18,852 nt of DNA from DATEPR01 sp036269975 (GTDB taxonomy: Bacteria; Actinomycetota; Actinomycetes; Mycobacteriales; Pseudonocardiaceae): positions 1 to 18,852 of the forward strand of contig DATBDL010000469.1 in assembly GCA_036269975.1 (NCBI GenBank). The letters run 5' to 3'. A program made the position numbers and the translations under genes. Below the pieces are notes generated by a model. It had not been told where the DNA came from. It searched no databases and saw only the letters and a list, made by a program, of their open reading frames with translations. The stretch's first letter is position 1; each line of letters begins with the position of its first letter. Shown piece after piece: positions 7,794 through 13,677 of the stretch.

Positions 7794-8972
7794 GTGCGAA
7801 TGACACGCAGCGGTACGCGTCAGCCAACGATCATGGTCTCACCGACTCGAAGGGGAAGATTCTTCCAACTCGGCACGTTAGCCGTGTTCACTGCCGGCGC
7901 ACTGACGGCCGCCAGCGCGGTGGCCGTCGCCGCTCCGGACGGGCACCATGGTCCGGCCGCCGGCAGTGAGTTCCATCAGACCAACCTGGTGTCCGACCGG
8001 GCCAGCACCGGTGCGGTGCTCACCGATCCCACCATGCTGAACCCGTGGGGCTTCGCGTTCAGCCCGACGAGCCCGCTCTGGGTGTCCGACAACAACTCCG
8101 GCCTTGGTACCCTCTACGCGATTCCCGCCGGCGGCACGACGGTCACCAAGGCTGGCCTGGTGGTCACGGTGCAGGGCGGCAGGGCATCGACGAACGACGC
8201 GTCGAGCCCCACCGGCCAGGTGTTCAACTCGACGACCGGCTTCGTGGTCACCGGTTCCGCGGGCAGTGGACCAGCCGCCTTCATCTTCGACTCGGAGTCG
8301 GGCCAGATCCAGGCGTGGAGCCCCAAGGCCGACCCGACCAACGCATTGGTCGAGGTCAGCTCGCCGACCGCGGTCTACAAGGGACTGGCGATCGCCGCCA
8401 CGGACCAGGGCACGTTCCTGTACGCGGCCAACTTCAACTCGGGTGCTGTCGACGTGTTCGACAGCACGTTCACGCTGACGCACCTGCTGGGCAGCTTCAG
8501 TGACCCGCGTATCCCCAGGAACTACGCCCCGTTCGGCATCCAGGAGATCAACGGCCTGATGTACGTGACGTACGCCCAACAGGACGCCGCGAAGCACGAT
8601 GACGTGGCGGGCCCAGGCAAGGGCTTCGTCGACGTCTACACGACGAACGGGCTGCTGGTGCAGCGTCTTGCGTCACGTGGTGCACTCAACGCGCCATGGG
8701 GCCTGGCCCAGGCACCCGCCAGCTTCGGCCGTTTCGGTGGCGACCTCCTGGTCGGCAACTTCGGCGACGGAACGATCAACGCGTTCCACCAGTTCTCCGG
8801 CGACCCGGCTGGCCCACTGCTGAACGAGAAGGGCAAGCCCATCTCGATCGATGGCCTGTGGGCACTGGACTTCGGCACGGCCGCCATGGGTGGCACCGGA
8901 ACCCTGCTGTTCAGCTCGGGCCCGAACGGCCAGGCGAACGGCCTGATCGGCTCGCTCAACCCAGCCTCGTAG
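7794..8972 (+). CDS. Secreted TIGR03118-family protein
   Basis: This is a 392-aa protein. GTG at 7794 is chosen because GGAAGG (7781-7786) lies 7 bp upstream; ATG 7800 and ATG 7833 are alternatives. A basic N-region (SPTRRGRFF) is followed by a hydrophobic Ala-rich helix ending AVAVAAPDG, a likely Sec signal peptide. The mature part starts FHQTNLVSDRASTGAVLTDP, then LNPWGFAFSPTSPLWVSDNN, and later repeats of the type APFGIQEINGLMYVTYA and GRFGGDLLVGNFGDGTINAF. These are the hallmark segments of the TIGR03118 family, probably a beta-propeller-like extracellular protein of unknown activity. Full-length motifs from start to end suggest an intact gene. It appears to be a single-gene unit bounded by hairpins on both sides, with no functional tie to its neighbours. 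Confidence 0.88.
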   Translation: MRMTRSGTRQPTIMVSPTRRGRFFQLGTLAVFTAGALTAASAVAVAAPDGHHGPAAGSEFHQTNLVSDRASTGAVLTDPTMLNPWGFAFSPTSPLWVSDNNSGLGTLYAIPAGGTTVTKAGLVVTVQGGRASTNDASSPTGQVFNSTTGFVVTGSAGSGPAAFIFDSESGQIQAWSPKADPTNALVEVSSPTAVYKGLAIAATDQGTFLYAANFNSGAVDVFDSTFTLTHLLGSFSDPRIPRNYAPFGIQEINGLMYVTYAQQDAAKHDDVAGPGKGFVDVYTTNGLLVQRLASRGALNAPWGLAQAPASFGRFGGDLLVGNFGDGTINAFHQFSGDPAGPLLNEKGKPISIDGLWALDFGTAAMGGTGTLLFSSGPNGQANGLIGSLNPAS

Positions 8973-8985
8973 GGAATACGCCGTT

Positions 8986-9020
8986 ACTGCTGGGCCGGAC
9001 GCATCGTCCGGCCCAGCAGT
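8986..9020. terminator. Perfect 15-bp hairpin between convergent genes
   Basis: ACTGCTGGGCCGGAC (8986-9000) pairs perfectly with 9006-9020 around the loop GCATC. It lies 13 bp after the TIGR03118 gene stop and its last base touches the stop codon of the convergent lipoprotein gene. It can therefore act as a terminator in both directions. There is no T-tract. Confidence 0.8.
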
Positions 9021-9313
9021 CATCCAAATCCCAGTTCGAGGTTGTTCAACTCGTCATCGGGATGGGTGGGGCAGTACGCCATGAAATCGCCCCGATATTC
9101 TGGTGCCACGATCCGGTCGAGGTCGGTGGTTTGGTTCCGTGCCGGATCGGCCCAGCGGGCGGCCAGATCGAGCTGTTCTGCCTCGCCCTTCTTCAGGTAG
9201 TCGCCGCAGGTCACACTGAGCGGGTCCGACGAGCAGGACGTCGCTACGCCCGCCAGCAGGATGGCAATGATCGCGATCGGTATCGTCTTGTTGATTCTCA
9301 TCGTCTTCCTCAC
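9020..9313 (-). CDS. Small putative lipoprotein with two conserved-looking cysteines
   Basis: This 97-aa protein starts at GTG 9313, overlapping the SEFIR gene stop as GTGA; an internal ATG at 9301 is the alternative. Positive residues (VRKTMRINK) precede a hydrophobic helix IPIAIIAILLAGVA and T-S-C27, a weak lipobox, suggesting a lipid-anchored exported protein. The mature part has a Cys in SVTCGDYLKK and another in FMAYCPTHPDDEL. The spacing and flanking residues recall HdeA-like small periplasmic proteins, where two cysteines form a disulfide, but this resemblance is only suggestive. As the last gene of the TPR/SEFIR cluster and translationally coupled to the SEFIR gene, it may be the envelope-side partner of that pathway. 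It could also protect against, or sense, whatever triggers the effector (inference). Confidence 0.75.
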   Translation of the reverse strand: MRKTMRINKTIPIAIIAILLAGVATSCSSDPLSVTCGDYLKKGEAEQLDLAARWADPARNQTTDLDRIVAPEYRGDFMAYCPTHPDDELNNLELGFG

Positions 9314-10332
9314 AGTTCGACGAGTGTCGGATTCCCCCAGGCGAGCGACGGCAACTGGTTCGACCGGCCGACCGCCATCGAGGCACCCGCCAGCGCGGGG
9401 TTTACCGTCATGCCAGGACGCCAGGCGACCAGCTTGAGCCGGAGTACGTTGATGACGTCGTACTGCATCCACGCCGGCCTACCCAGCCGCACCTCGGCCG
9501 GCGGTTGTGCCATGCCGTCGAGGAAGACCTGGAAGTGGCCGACCTGGTTGGCCTCGTCCGTGTCGTCCAGAACCCCGGCCACCGCCTCGAAACGGCGGAA
9601 GCGTCGGCCCAGGTTGTACTCGACGACGGCACGCGGTTGGTTGGCGAAGAACTGGGGACGGTAGACGATACTGTGACCCCGGTGCAGCCCGTCGATCTCA
9701 GCGCCTGTCATGCGAAGGTCCGAACCGCTTGCCACGGGTTCCAGGATGGTCGTCAAGAGCTGCTGGCCCGGTCGCTGTCGCGCATGTGCGCCCACCCACT
9801 CGCCGATTTTCGGCGGCGCGAACCGAGGAACACCGGTGAATGCGATCAGCAGGTCGGCGGCGCCGTCGAGGGTGAACTTTCTAATTTCGTAACGAGTTGT
9901 GGAATGTGCGTTGAGAAAAGACGGAATCTCGTCCACGCTTCGGCCGGGAAGGACGACGGGGAGGATGCGCCGAGTTTCCTTGGGAAGGTCTCGGGTCAGG
10001 TTGTTCCGGATCATCGCGGCCTCGAACTGCGCGCCACGCCCCACGTTCGGCGATTCGTAACCCTCGGCCCGCCGTTTGTAGTCCGGCGAGGCGATGACCA
10101 GCACGAAATCCGCTTCGGTTAGCTGTTTCGTCGCCCAGAGCGACCAGTCGATCCGGGGTCCGTCGGCCCACTGGTCGAGTTGGACGTCGACACCGAGTTG
10201 AGCCCGCAGGAAAGTCGCGAACTGGCGGACCAGATCCTTGTGCTCTTCTGAGTCGTGTGAATAACTGATGAAGACCCTGGGTGGAGTCCCGGTACCGGAC
10301 CGAGATCCGGCTTCCTGTTGTTCGGCGCTCAC
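9310..10332 (-). CDS. SEFIR (TIR-like) protein with C-terminal NPCBM-like domain
   Basis: This 340-aa protein starts at GTG 10332. Residues 18-165 are a SEFIR domain: RVFISYSHDSEEHKDLV (box 1), VDVQLDQWADG, FVLVIASPDYKRR, and GRGAQFEAAMI with E104 as the likely counterpart of the TIR catalytic glutamate. Related bacterial TIR/SEFIR domains cleave or signal with NAD, or act as oligomerising adaptors (family knowledge). Residues 193-340 look like an NPCBM domain: AVVEYNLGRRFRRFEAVAGV, then GHFQVFLDG, DVINVLRLKLVAW and LAWGNPTLVEL. NPCBM domains normally bind glycans outside the cell, but no signal peptide or membrane helix is seen, so this fusion is odd. It sits between a small membrane protein gene (37 bp upstream) and a coupled lipoprotein gene, as the likely effector of the cluster. 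Confidence 0.85.
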   Translation of the reverse strand: MSAEQQEAGSRSGTGTPPRVFISYSHDSEEHKDLVRQFATFLRAQLGVDVQLDQWADGPRIDWSLWATKQLTEADFVLVIASPDYKRRAEGYESPNVGRGAQFEAAMIRNNLTRDLPKETRRILPVVLPGRSVDEIPSFLNAHSTTRYEIRKFTLDGAADLLIAFTGVPRFAPPKIGEWVGAHARQRPGQQLLTTILEPVASGSDLRMTGAEIDGLHRGHSIVYRPQFFANQPRAVVEYNLGRRFRRFEAVAGVLDDTDEANQVGHFQVFLDGMAQPPAEVRLGRPAWMQYDVINVLRLKLVAWRPGMTVNPALAGASMAVGRSNQLPSLAWGNPTLVEL

Positions 10333-10369
10333 GGCAGACGTATCCCTTGGTTTGTGATCCCGAAACGGC

Positions 10370-10747
10370 TTACGCGGCTTGGCGTGCGGCGCGTTCCAAT
10401 TCCCTGAGTGCGGTCGGCATGTTCGGTGCGGGAAGCGGAATTCGGGGACGACCGAGTAGCACGACGCCGTTCCCGTCCCGCCGTACGACCACGAACAGGC
10501 CGTATCCGCGCCCCATCGACGACAGCACCGGCGTCACCGACACCAGCGTGCTCCGCTCGTCACTCTCGATCTTTCGGACGCCCGGCAGCGCGAGCAGCGA
10601 TCCGACCAGCCGGTCGTAGCTGTCCGGGCCGCCGAACTGGCTGCGGAACACGGCCTTGGGCTCGAACTCCGAGAGGGAGCACGTCGCCGTCGCCGACCAC
10701 GCGAACAGGACCAGCAGGGCGGCCAGCACGATGATCAGCTCGATCAT
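10370..10747 (-). CDS. Small single-pass membrane protein of the SEFIR cluster, 125 aa
   Basis: Not recognised. ATG 10747 is preceded by GGCGGGGTGACGAG, and the upstream gene stops 4 bp earlier, so translation is probably coupled. Residues 1-18 (MIELIIVLAALLVLFAWS) form a single N-terminal membrane helix with no cleavage motif. The soluble part begins with FRSQFGGPDSYDRLVGSL, followed by strand-like stretches (STLVSVTPVLSSMGRGYGLF, then VVVRRDGNGVVLLGRPRIPLP) and a C-terminal helix. The helix-plus-sheet layout parallels the neighbouring 154-aa protein. The two could be diverged paralogues forming a membrane complex (inference). No catalytic motif is visible. Confidence 0.75.
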   Translation of the reverse strand: MIELIIVLAALLVLFAWSATATCSLSEFEPKAVFRSQFGGPDSYDRLVGSLLALPGVRKIESDERSTLVSVTPVLSSMGRGYGLFVVVRRDGNGVVLLGRPRIPLPAPNMPTALRELERAARQAA

Positions 10748-10751
10748 CTCG

Positions 10752-11216
10752 TCACCCCGCCACCGACGCGCCCCGGTCCGTGCGCACGACTTCGTTGAGG
10801 AACGAGCTGATCCGCCAGCGCAGCGTGTACGCCTTCGTCGCCCCACCCAGGACCTTCTTGGAGTAGCGCAGCACCATGATCCGGGCCTGAGTGCTGCCGT
10901 TCGCCTCCAGCACCTGGAGTGCGATCTGCTGCCTGATGCCCATCAACAGGTTGGACTGAGCGACGATCGGGTTGCCTTCGTCCACGATGGACCAACTGGC
11001 ACCCGCGACGGTGTCACGGAAGATCGCACGTAGCTGCTCGCCCGTAAGCCTGGTCGTCACGGTGCGCGGCCGGAAGCCGTTGATCTTGAACTTGTTGTAG
11101 CCGATCACGGCGACGATGATGACGCCGATGACAAGAATGCCGATGAACGTGGCCCCGGCCCCGCCGCCACTGTAGTCGGCCAGAACATGTTGCTGAGCCA
11201 CATGATGGATGTGCAT
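10752..11216 (-). CDS. Small single-pass membrane protein of the SEFIR cluster, 154 aa
   Basis: Not recognised. ATG 11216 is chosen because AAGGAG lies 6 bp upstream of it; an ATC/ATG-rich upstream extension exists in the same frame. A short His-rich N-terminus (MHIHHVAQQH) precedes a glycine-rich turn and one membrane helix at about 22-40 (TFIGILVIGVIIVAVIGY). A soluble domain of about 110 residues follows (LTGEQLRAIFRDTVAGASWS ... ARIMVLRYSKKVLGGATKAY). The hydrophobic N-terminal helix without an Ala-x-Ala site suggests an anchored protein with the large domain in the cytoplasm, though topology cannot be settled by eye. It lies 71 bp downstream of the TPR gene and 4 bp before the next membrane protein, in a probable operon with the SEFIR effector. 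Confidence 0.75.
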   Translation of the reverse strand: MHIHHVAQQHVLADYSGGGAGATFIGILVIGVIIVAVIGYNKFKINGFRPRTVTTRLTGEQLRAIFRDTVAGASWSIVDEGNPIVAQSNLLMGIRQQIALQVLEANGSTQARIMVLRYSKKVLGGATKAYTLRWRISSFLNEVVRTDRGASVAG

Positions 11217-11287
11217 CGTTCGCTCCTTCCGCCAGATCACGAAACCGCACGTTCAGTTCATCGCCGACGGCCGAATCCCGTTGCATG

Positions 11288-12301
11288 TCACGGCTTTCTG
11301 TCAGAAAGGTGTCCAATCCGGTCGATGCGGGCCCGTACCTCGCCGGTGGTCGTCGCGCTGAGTTTCGCGCCGTATCCGTCCGCTGTCGTCCAGTGCCGTC
11401 TCGCATCGACCGTCCGGCCGCGGATGGCGGCGACATTGCCCAATCCCGTTTCGGCGCGAGCCACCTCGTGGGCGCTTTCCGCGGTCTGTCCGATCGCGAC
11501 CGCACGCAGATAGGCCGACTCGGCCTGGCCGTGCCGCCCGGCGCGGAAGTGTGCCCAGCCAAGACAGTTCCATGTCATCGCGGTGTCGAGGCGTAACCCG
11601 AGATCATCGAAGACCGCCAATGCCTCGCCGGCGTGCGCGATCGCGTCGGCGTTCGCGTTCAGCTCGACCTCGACCAGGGCGATGCCACGTAGGGTGATCG
11701 CGGTGTTGCGGCTGGTGCCGGCGCGACGGTGGAACCGGGCGGCCCTGCCGAGCAGTTCGATCGCGACCGAGTGGTCACCGTGATAGTGGTGCACCCAGCC
11801 GAGGTTGGCGGTCGCACTGATCCAGCCATGCCGGTCGTCGAGCGCCGTGAACATCGCCAGCGCCTTCTGGTAGCACGATCGCGCGGTCGAAAGGTCACCC
11901 GAGTCGACATGCGCGATGCCCAGATTGTTCAGCGTGACGGCCGCCGCCCAGGTGTTGCCGTCCGCGGTGGCCGCCGCAAGTGCCGCGGTGTGCGTCCGCA
12001 GCCAGGGCTCGCGCAGCTTGTCCAGAAAGTAGACGTCCCGCAGGAGGAATGCGAGCCACCAGCAGCTCTCGTGCAGGCCCTGTTCGCCGGCACGCAGACA
12101 CAATGTGGTCAGGTCCGCGCATTCGGCCCGCACCCAGGACAGCGCCGCCGCCACGTCGGTGAAGCGTCGACCGGTTGCCGGTGGGTGGTCGCAGGTCATC
12201 GGTGGCCGGAATCGGCCTGGGCCGATCATCAGGTCGGCCGCGGCCAGGTCGTGCACGGCCTCGTGGGCGAGCCACGGCAGGTCGGACGGTGGAAAGCTCA
12301 T
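11288..12301 (-). CDS. TPR-repeat protein, truncated paralogue of the NB-ARC regulator's sensor arm
   Basis: This 337-aa protein starts at ATG 12301, with GGAGG 8 bp upstream. Residues from about 100 on are tetratricopeptide-like pairs: TLNNLGIAHVDSGDLSTARS, TANLGWVHHYHGDHSVAIEL, WNCLGWAHFRAGRHGQAESA and AETGLGNVAAIRGRTVDARR. It is collinear with residues 429-746 of the XRE-NB-ARC-TPR protein encoded at 15754: CWWLAFLLRDVYFLDKLREPW matches CWQLAFALRGFFFLTKLWDEW, and NTAITLRGIALVE matches NAAITLRGLSLVE. It has no HTH, no P-loop and no winged helix. In STAND proteins the TPR arm senses ligand and holds the NTPase inactive. A free arm could act as decoy, scaffold or ligand presenter (inference). 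It leads the minus-strand cluster that includes the SEFIR effector. Confidence 0.85.
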   Translation of the reverse strand: MSFPPSDLPWLAHEAVHDLAAADLMIGPGRFRPPMTCDHPPATGRRFTDVAAALSWVRAECADLTTLCLRAGEQGLHESCWWLAFLLRDVYFLDKLREPWLRTHTAALAAATADGNTWAAAVTLNNLGIAHVDSGDLSTARSCYQKALAMFTALDDRHGWISATANLGWVHHYHGDHSVAIELLGRAARFHRRAGTSRNTAITLRGIALVEVELNANADAIAHAGEALAVFDDLGLRLDTAMTWNCLGWAHFRAGRHGQAESAYLRAVAIGQTAESAHEVARAETGLGNVAAIRGRTVDARRHWTTADGYGAKLSATTTGEVRARIDRIGHLSDRKP

Positions 12302-12350
12302 CTTGGCGTCCTCCATATGGCGATGGGAAAGCTGATGCCGACATGACCGT

Positions 12351-12413
12351 TCAGCGAAGAACCGACACCAGGAAATCGACGATGCCGACGATGACATGGA
12401 TCTGCACGACCAT
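12351..12413 (-). CDS. Hydrophobic 20-codon mini-ORF upstream of the TPR gene
   Basis: ATG at 12413 opens MVVQIHVIVGIVDFLVSVLR and ends at TGA 12351-12353. A strong ribosome site (GGGGAGGGGG) sits 3-5 bp before the ATG, much better than expected by chance in an intergenic gap. It ends about 50 bp before the TPR gene start. The peptide is almost wholly hydrophobic with one terminal Arg, so it could insert in the membrane, like type I toxin or signalling peptides. It could also act as a translated leader controlling the TPR gene. There is no run of one amino acid as in classic attenuators. Function unknown; coding status rests on the ribosome site and hydrophobicity. Confidence 0.45.
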   Translation of the reverse strand: MVVQIHVIVGIVDFLVSVLR

Positions 12414-12483
12414 CACCCCCTCCCCGGTTGCTCGAATCACAGAAATGGTGACCCGAGTCGTACGGAAAGGGCTATCGGTTTCA

Positions 12484-12516
12484 CGTTTCCGGAAAACCAG
12501 GAACCATCCGGAAACG
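12484..12516. promoter_or_regulatory. Spaced 10-bp perfect inverted repeat, candidate operator
   Basis: CGTTTCCGGA (12484-12493) and TCCGGAAACG (12507-12516) are perfect reverse complements, separated by 13 bp. The centre-to-centre distance is 23 bp, about two helical turns. The left arm is part of the palindrome TTTCCGGAAA. The position between divergent genes suits an operator for a dimeric regulator acting on one or both. Confidence 0.5.
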
Positions 12517-12533
12517 CGGTTTGCGCAGAAAGC

Positions 12534-12551
12534 TGGACACTAGATGGACAG
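12534..12551 (+). promoter_or_regulatory. TGGACAC-N4-TGGACAG direct repeat (11-bp period)
   Basis: Two near-identical heptamers start at 12534 and 12545, exactly 11 bp apart. The repeat ends 94 bp before the ATG of the 335-aa gene. The same heptamer with the same 11-bp period occurs upstream of the NB-ARC gene at 15628-15656, ending 97 bp before that start. Heptamer repeats at 11-bp spacing are the typical arrangement for SARP/AfsR-type activator sites. The identity of the binding protein is unknown. Confidence 0.5.
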
Positions 12552-12570
12552 TCCGCCCACGTTCGCCGCC

Positions 12571-12607
12571 GGCACCGGATTGGCCGGTGCCCTTGGGGAG
12601 TTACACT
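12571..12607 (+). promoter_or_regulatory. Candidate promoter with overlapping 8-bp inverted repeat
   Basis: TTGGCC (12580-12585) and TACACT (12602-12607) lie 16 bp apart and form a plausible vegetative promoter 38 bp before the ATG at 12646. GGCACCGG (12571-12578) and CCGGTGCC (12584-12591) form a perfect inverted repeat across the -35 element, where a bound repressor would block transcription. Confidence 0.4.
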
Positions 12608-12645
12608 TTCTCATCGCTCATTCGGGATCTTGGAGTGGAGAGTCC

Positions 12646-13653
12646 ATGGATGATCGCATCAGTCCGGAGCGAGTCATCGACGAGATGGCGAAGCTCCGCA
12701 GGGGGCGTGGTCTCGATGCCGATGACGCCGCGGACAAGGTCGGTCCCGCCCTACGGCTGCTGTGCCGTGTCGATGACGATGATGATCCGACGGTCGTGCG
12801 GGACAAAATCGGCGAACTGTTCACCCGAACGGCGGATGTGCTGCCGGAGGACCTGCGGATCACGTTCCTCGCCGCTTTCGGACTGATCACCGAGGCTCGG
12901 CACGTGTTCTTCCAGGACCGGCTGAGGTGGGCGGGCGACCGGTTCGAACGGGAGGAACGTACCGTTCGCCGACGGCTCGACGATGCGTGCAAGCTGGTCG
13001 CGGAACGGGCAATCGCCCAGTACCGGCAGGTGTCGCCGGCCGGCGACGAACAACAGCCGAGCAAGGAGTGGTACACCGAGGCGCTCTACGCGGTGTTGTG
13101 TCTCGACCAGCCGACGCCGGAGGCGTTCGAGGTGCGCCGGATCGCCGCAGAACAGGACGACGTCCGACAGATCGACCTCGCGGTGACCGTGAGCGGTCCG
13201 ACGGCCGGAAGTCCGGCGGACCCGCCGGGGCTGGAGATGGACGTGATCTTCGGCGGCACGCTGGTGCGTCGACGGATGGCGTCCACCCGCCGGTTCGGGT
13301 TGTCGCTCGCGTTGCCCGTCGCGCTGGGCAAAGGCGACGTGCACACGTTCGCGATGCGGTTCCGTCTGCCGTCCGGCGATGCGCTGTTGCCGCATTTCGT
13401 GTGCGCCACCGAGCAACGCTGCGACCTGATGGACATCCGGGTGAAGTTCGCGGAGAAGCGGCCGCCGACTGCGGTGTGGCAGGTGACCAGGGTGTTCCAG
13501 GGCGAGGTGCAGGATCCCGCGCATCGCGGCGGCCTCGTGCCCCTCGACGCGGCCAACGAGGTTCGCGTCCGATTCCGCGGTCCCCAGGCCGGTTTCGCCT
13601 ACGGTGTGCAGTGGAACGAGCAGACGGATGTGGCCGGCGACGCCATGCGGTGA
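12646..13653 (+). CDS. Uncharacterised two-domain protein, 335 aa
   Basis: No firm family. ATG 12646 is preceded by GTGGAG 5 bp upstream; the open frame extends 34 codons further but without a ribosome site. Residues 1-125 are helical: SPERVIDEMAKLRRGRGLDA, GPALRLLCRV, VLPEDLRITFLAAFGL, then a charged EREERTVRRRLDDACKL helix. This N-terminal unit recalls, from memory, a module found at the front of many uncharacterised actinobacterial proteins. Residues 165-335 are strand-rich (IDLAVTVSG, LEMDVIFGGTLVRRR, DVHTFAMRFRLPSG, VWQVTRVFQGEV) and may form a beta-sandwich. There is no signal peptide or membrane helix. It converges on the NPCBM kinase with stop codons inside one hairpin. It is divergent from the TPR/SEFIR cluster and shares a repeat-type operator with the NB-ARC gene. 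An adaptor or kinase substrate in that pathway is a guess. Confidence 0.75.
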   Translation: MDDRISPERVIDEMAKLRRGRGLDADDAADKVGPALRLLCRVDDDDDPTVVRDKIGELFTRTADVLPEDLRITFLAAFGLITEARHVFFQDRLRWAGDRFEREERTVRRRLDDACKLVAERAIAQYRQVSPAGDEQQPSKEWYTEALYAVLCLDQPTPEAFEVRRIAAEQDDVRQIDLAVTVSGPTAGSPADPPGLEMDVIFGGTLVRRRMASTRRFGLSLALPVALGKGDVHTFAMRFRLPSGDALLPHFVCATEQRCDLMDIRVKFAEKRPPTAVWQVTRVFQGEVQDPAHRGGLVPLDAANEVRVRFRGPQAGFAYGVQWNEQTDVAGDAMR

Positions 13654-13677
13654 CCGTGTCGCCGGCCGCATCCGTCT
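13622..13677. terminator. Long hairpin spanning the ends of two convergent genes
   Basis: Bases 13622-13641 pair with 13658-13677 along 20 bp, with only a T-G wobble (13631/13668); the inner arms are GGCCGGCGAC and GTCGCCGGCC. The 16-nt loop contains the TGA of the 335-aa gene. The right arm reaches the first two bases of the kinase TAG (complement, 13676-13678). It is a likely shared bidirectional terminator made partly of coding sequence. Confidence 0.7.

Larger units (their letters stand above)
12302..12645. other. Divergent intergenic region with layered regulatory elements
   Basis: These 344 bp separate the TPR gene from the 335-aa gene and hold no normal-sized gene. In order they contain a 20-codon mini-ORF on the minus strand, a spaced 10-bp inverted repeat, an 11-bp-period heptamer repeat, and an 8-bp inverted repeat overlapping a candidate plus-strand promoter. 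Each is listed separately. The region is less GC-rich than its surroundings at about 12460-12550. Confidence 0.6.

Noticed and set aside
11294..11308. CTTTCTGTCAGAAAG palindrome at the TPR gene end as a terminator
   Set aside because: Only a 5-bp A/T-rich stem is possible with a realistic loop, and the downstream genes are closely spaced; it is more likely a chance palindrome or minor site.
12544..12645. Earlier ATG at 12544 for the 335-aa protein
   Set aside because: It overlaps the heptamer repeat, has no ribosome site, and would place the promoter-like TTGGCC/TACACT inside the coding region.
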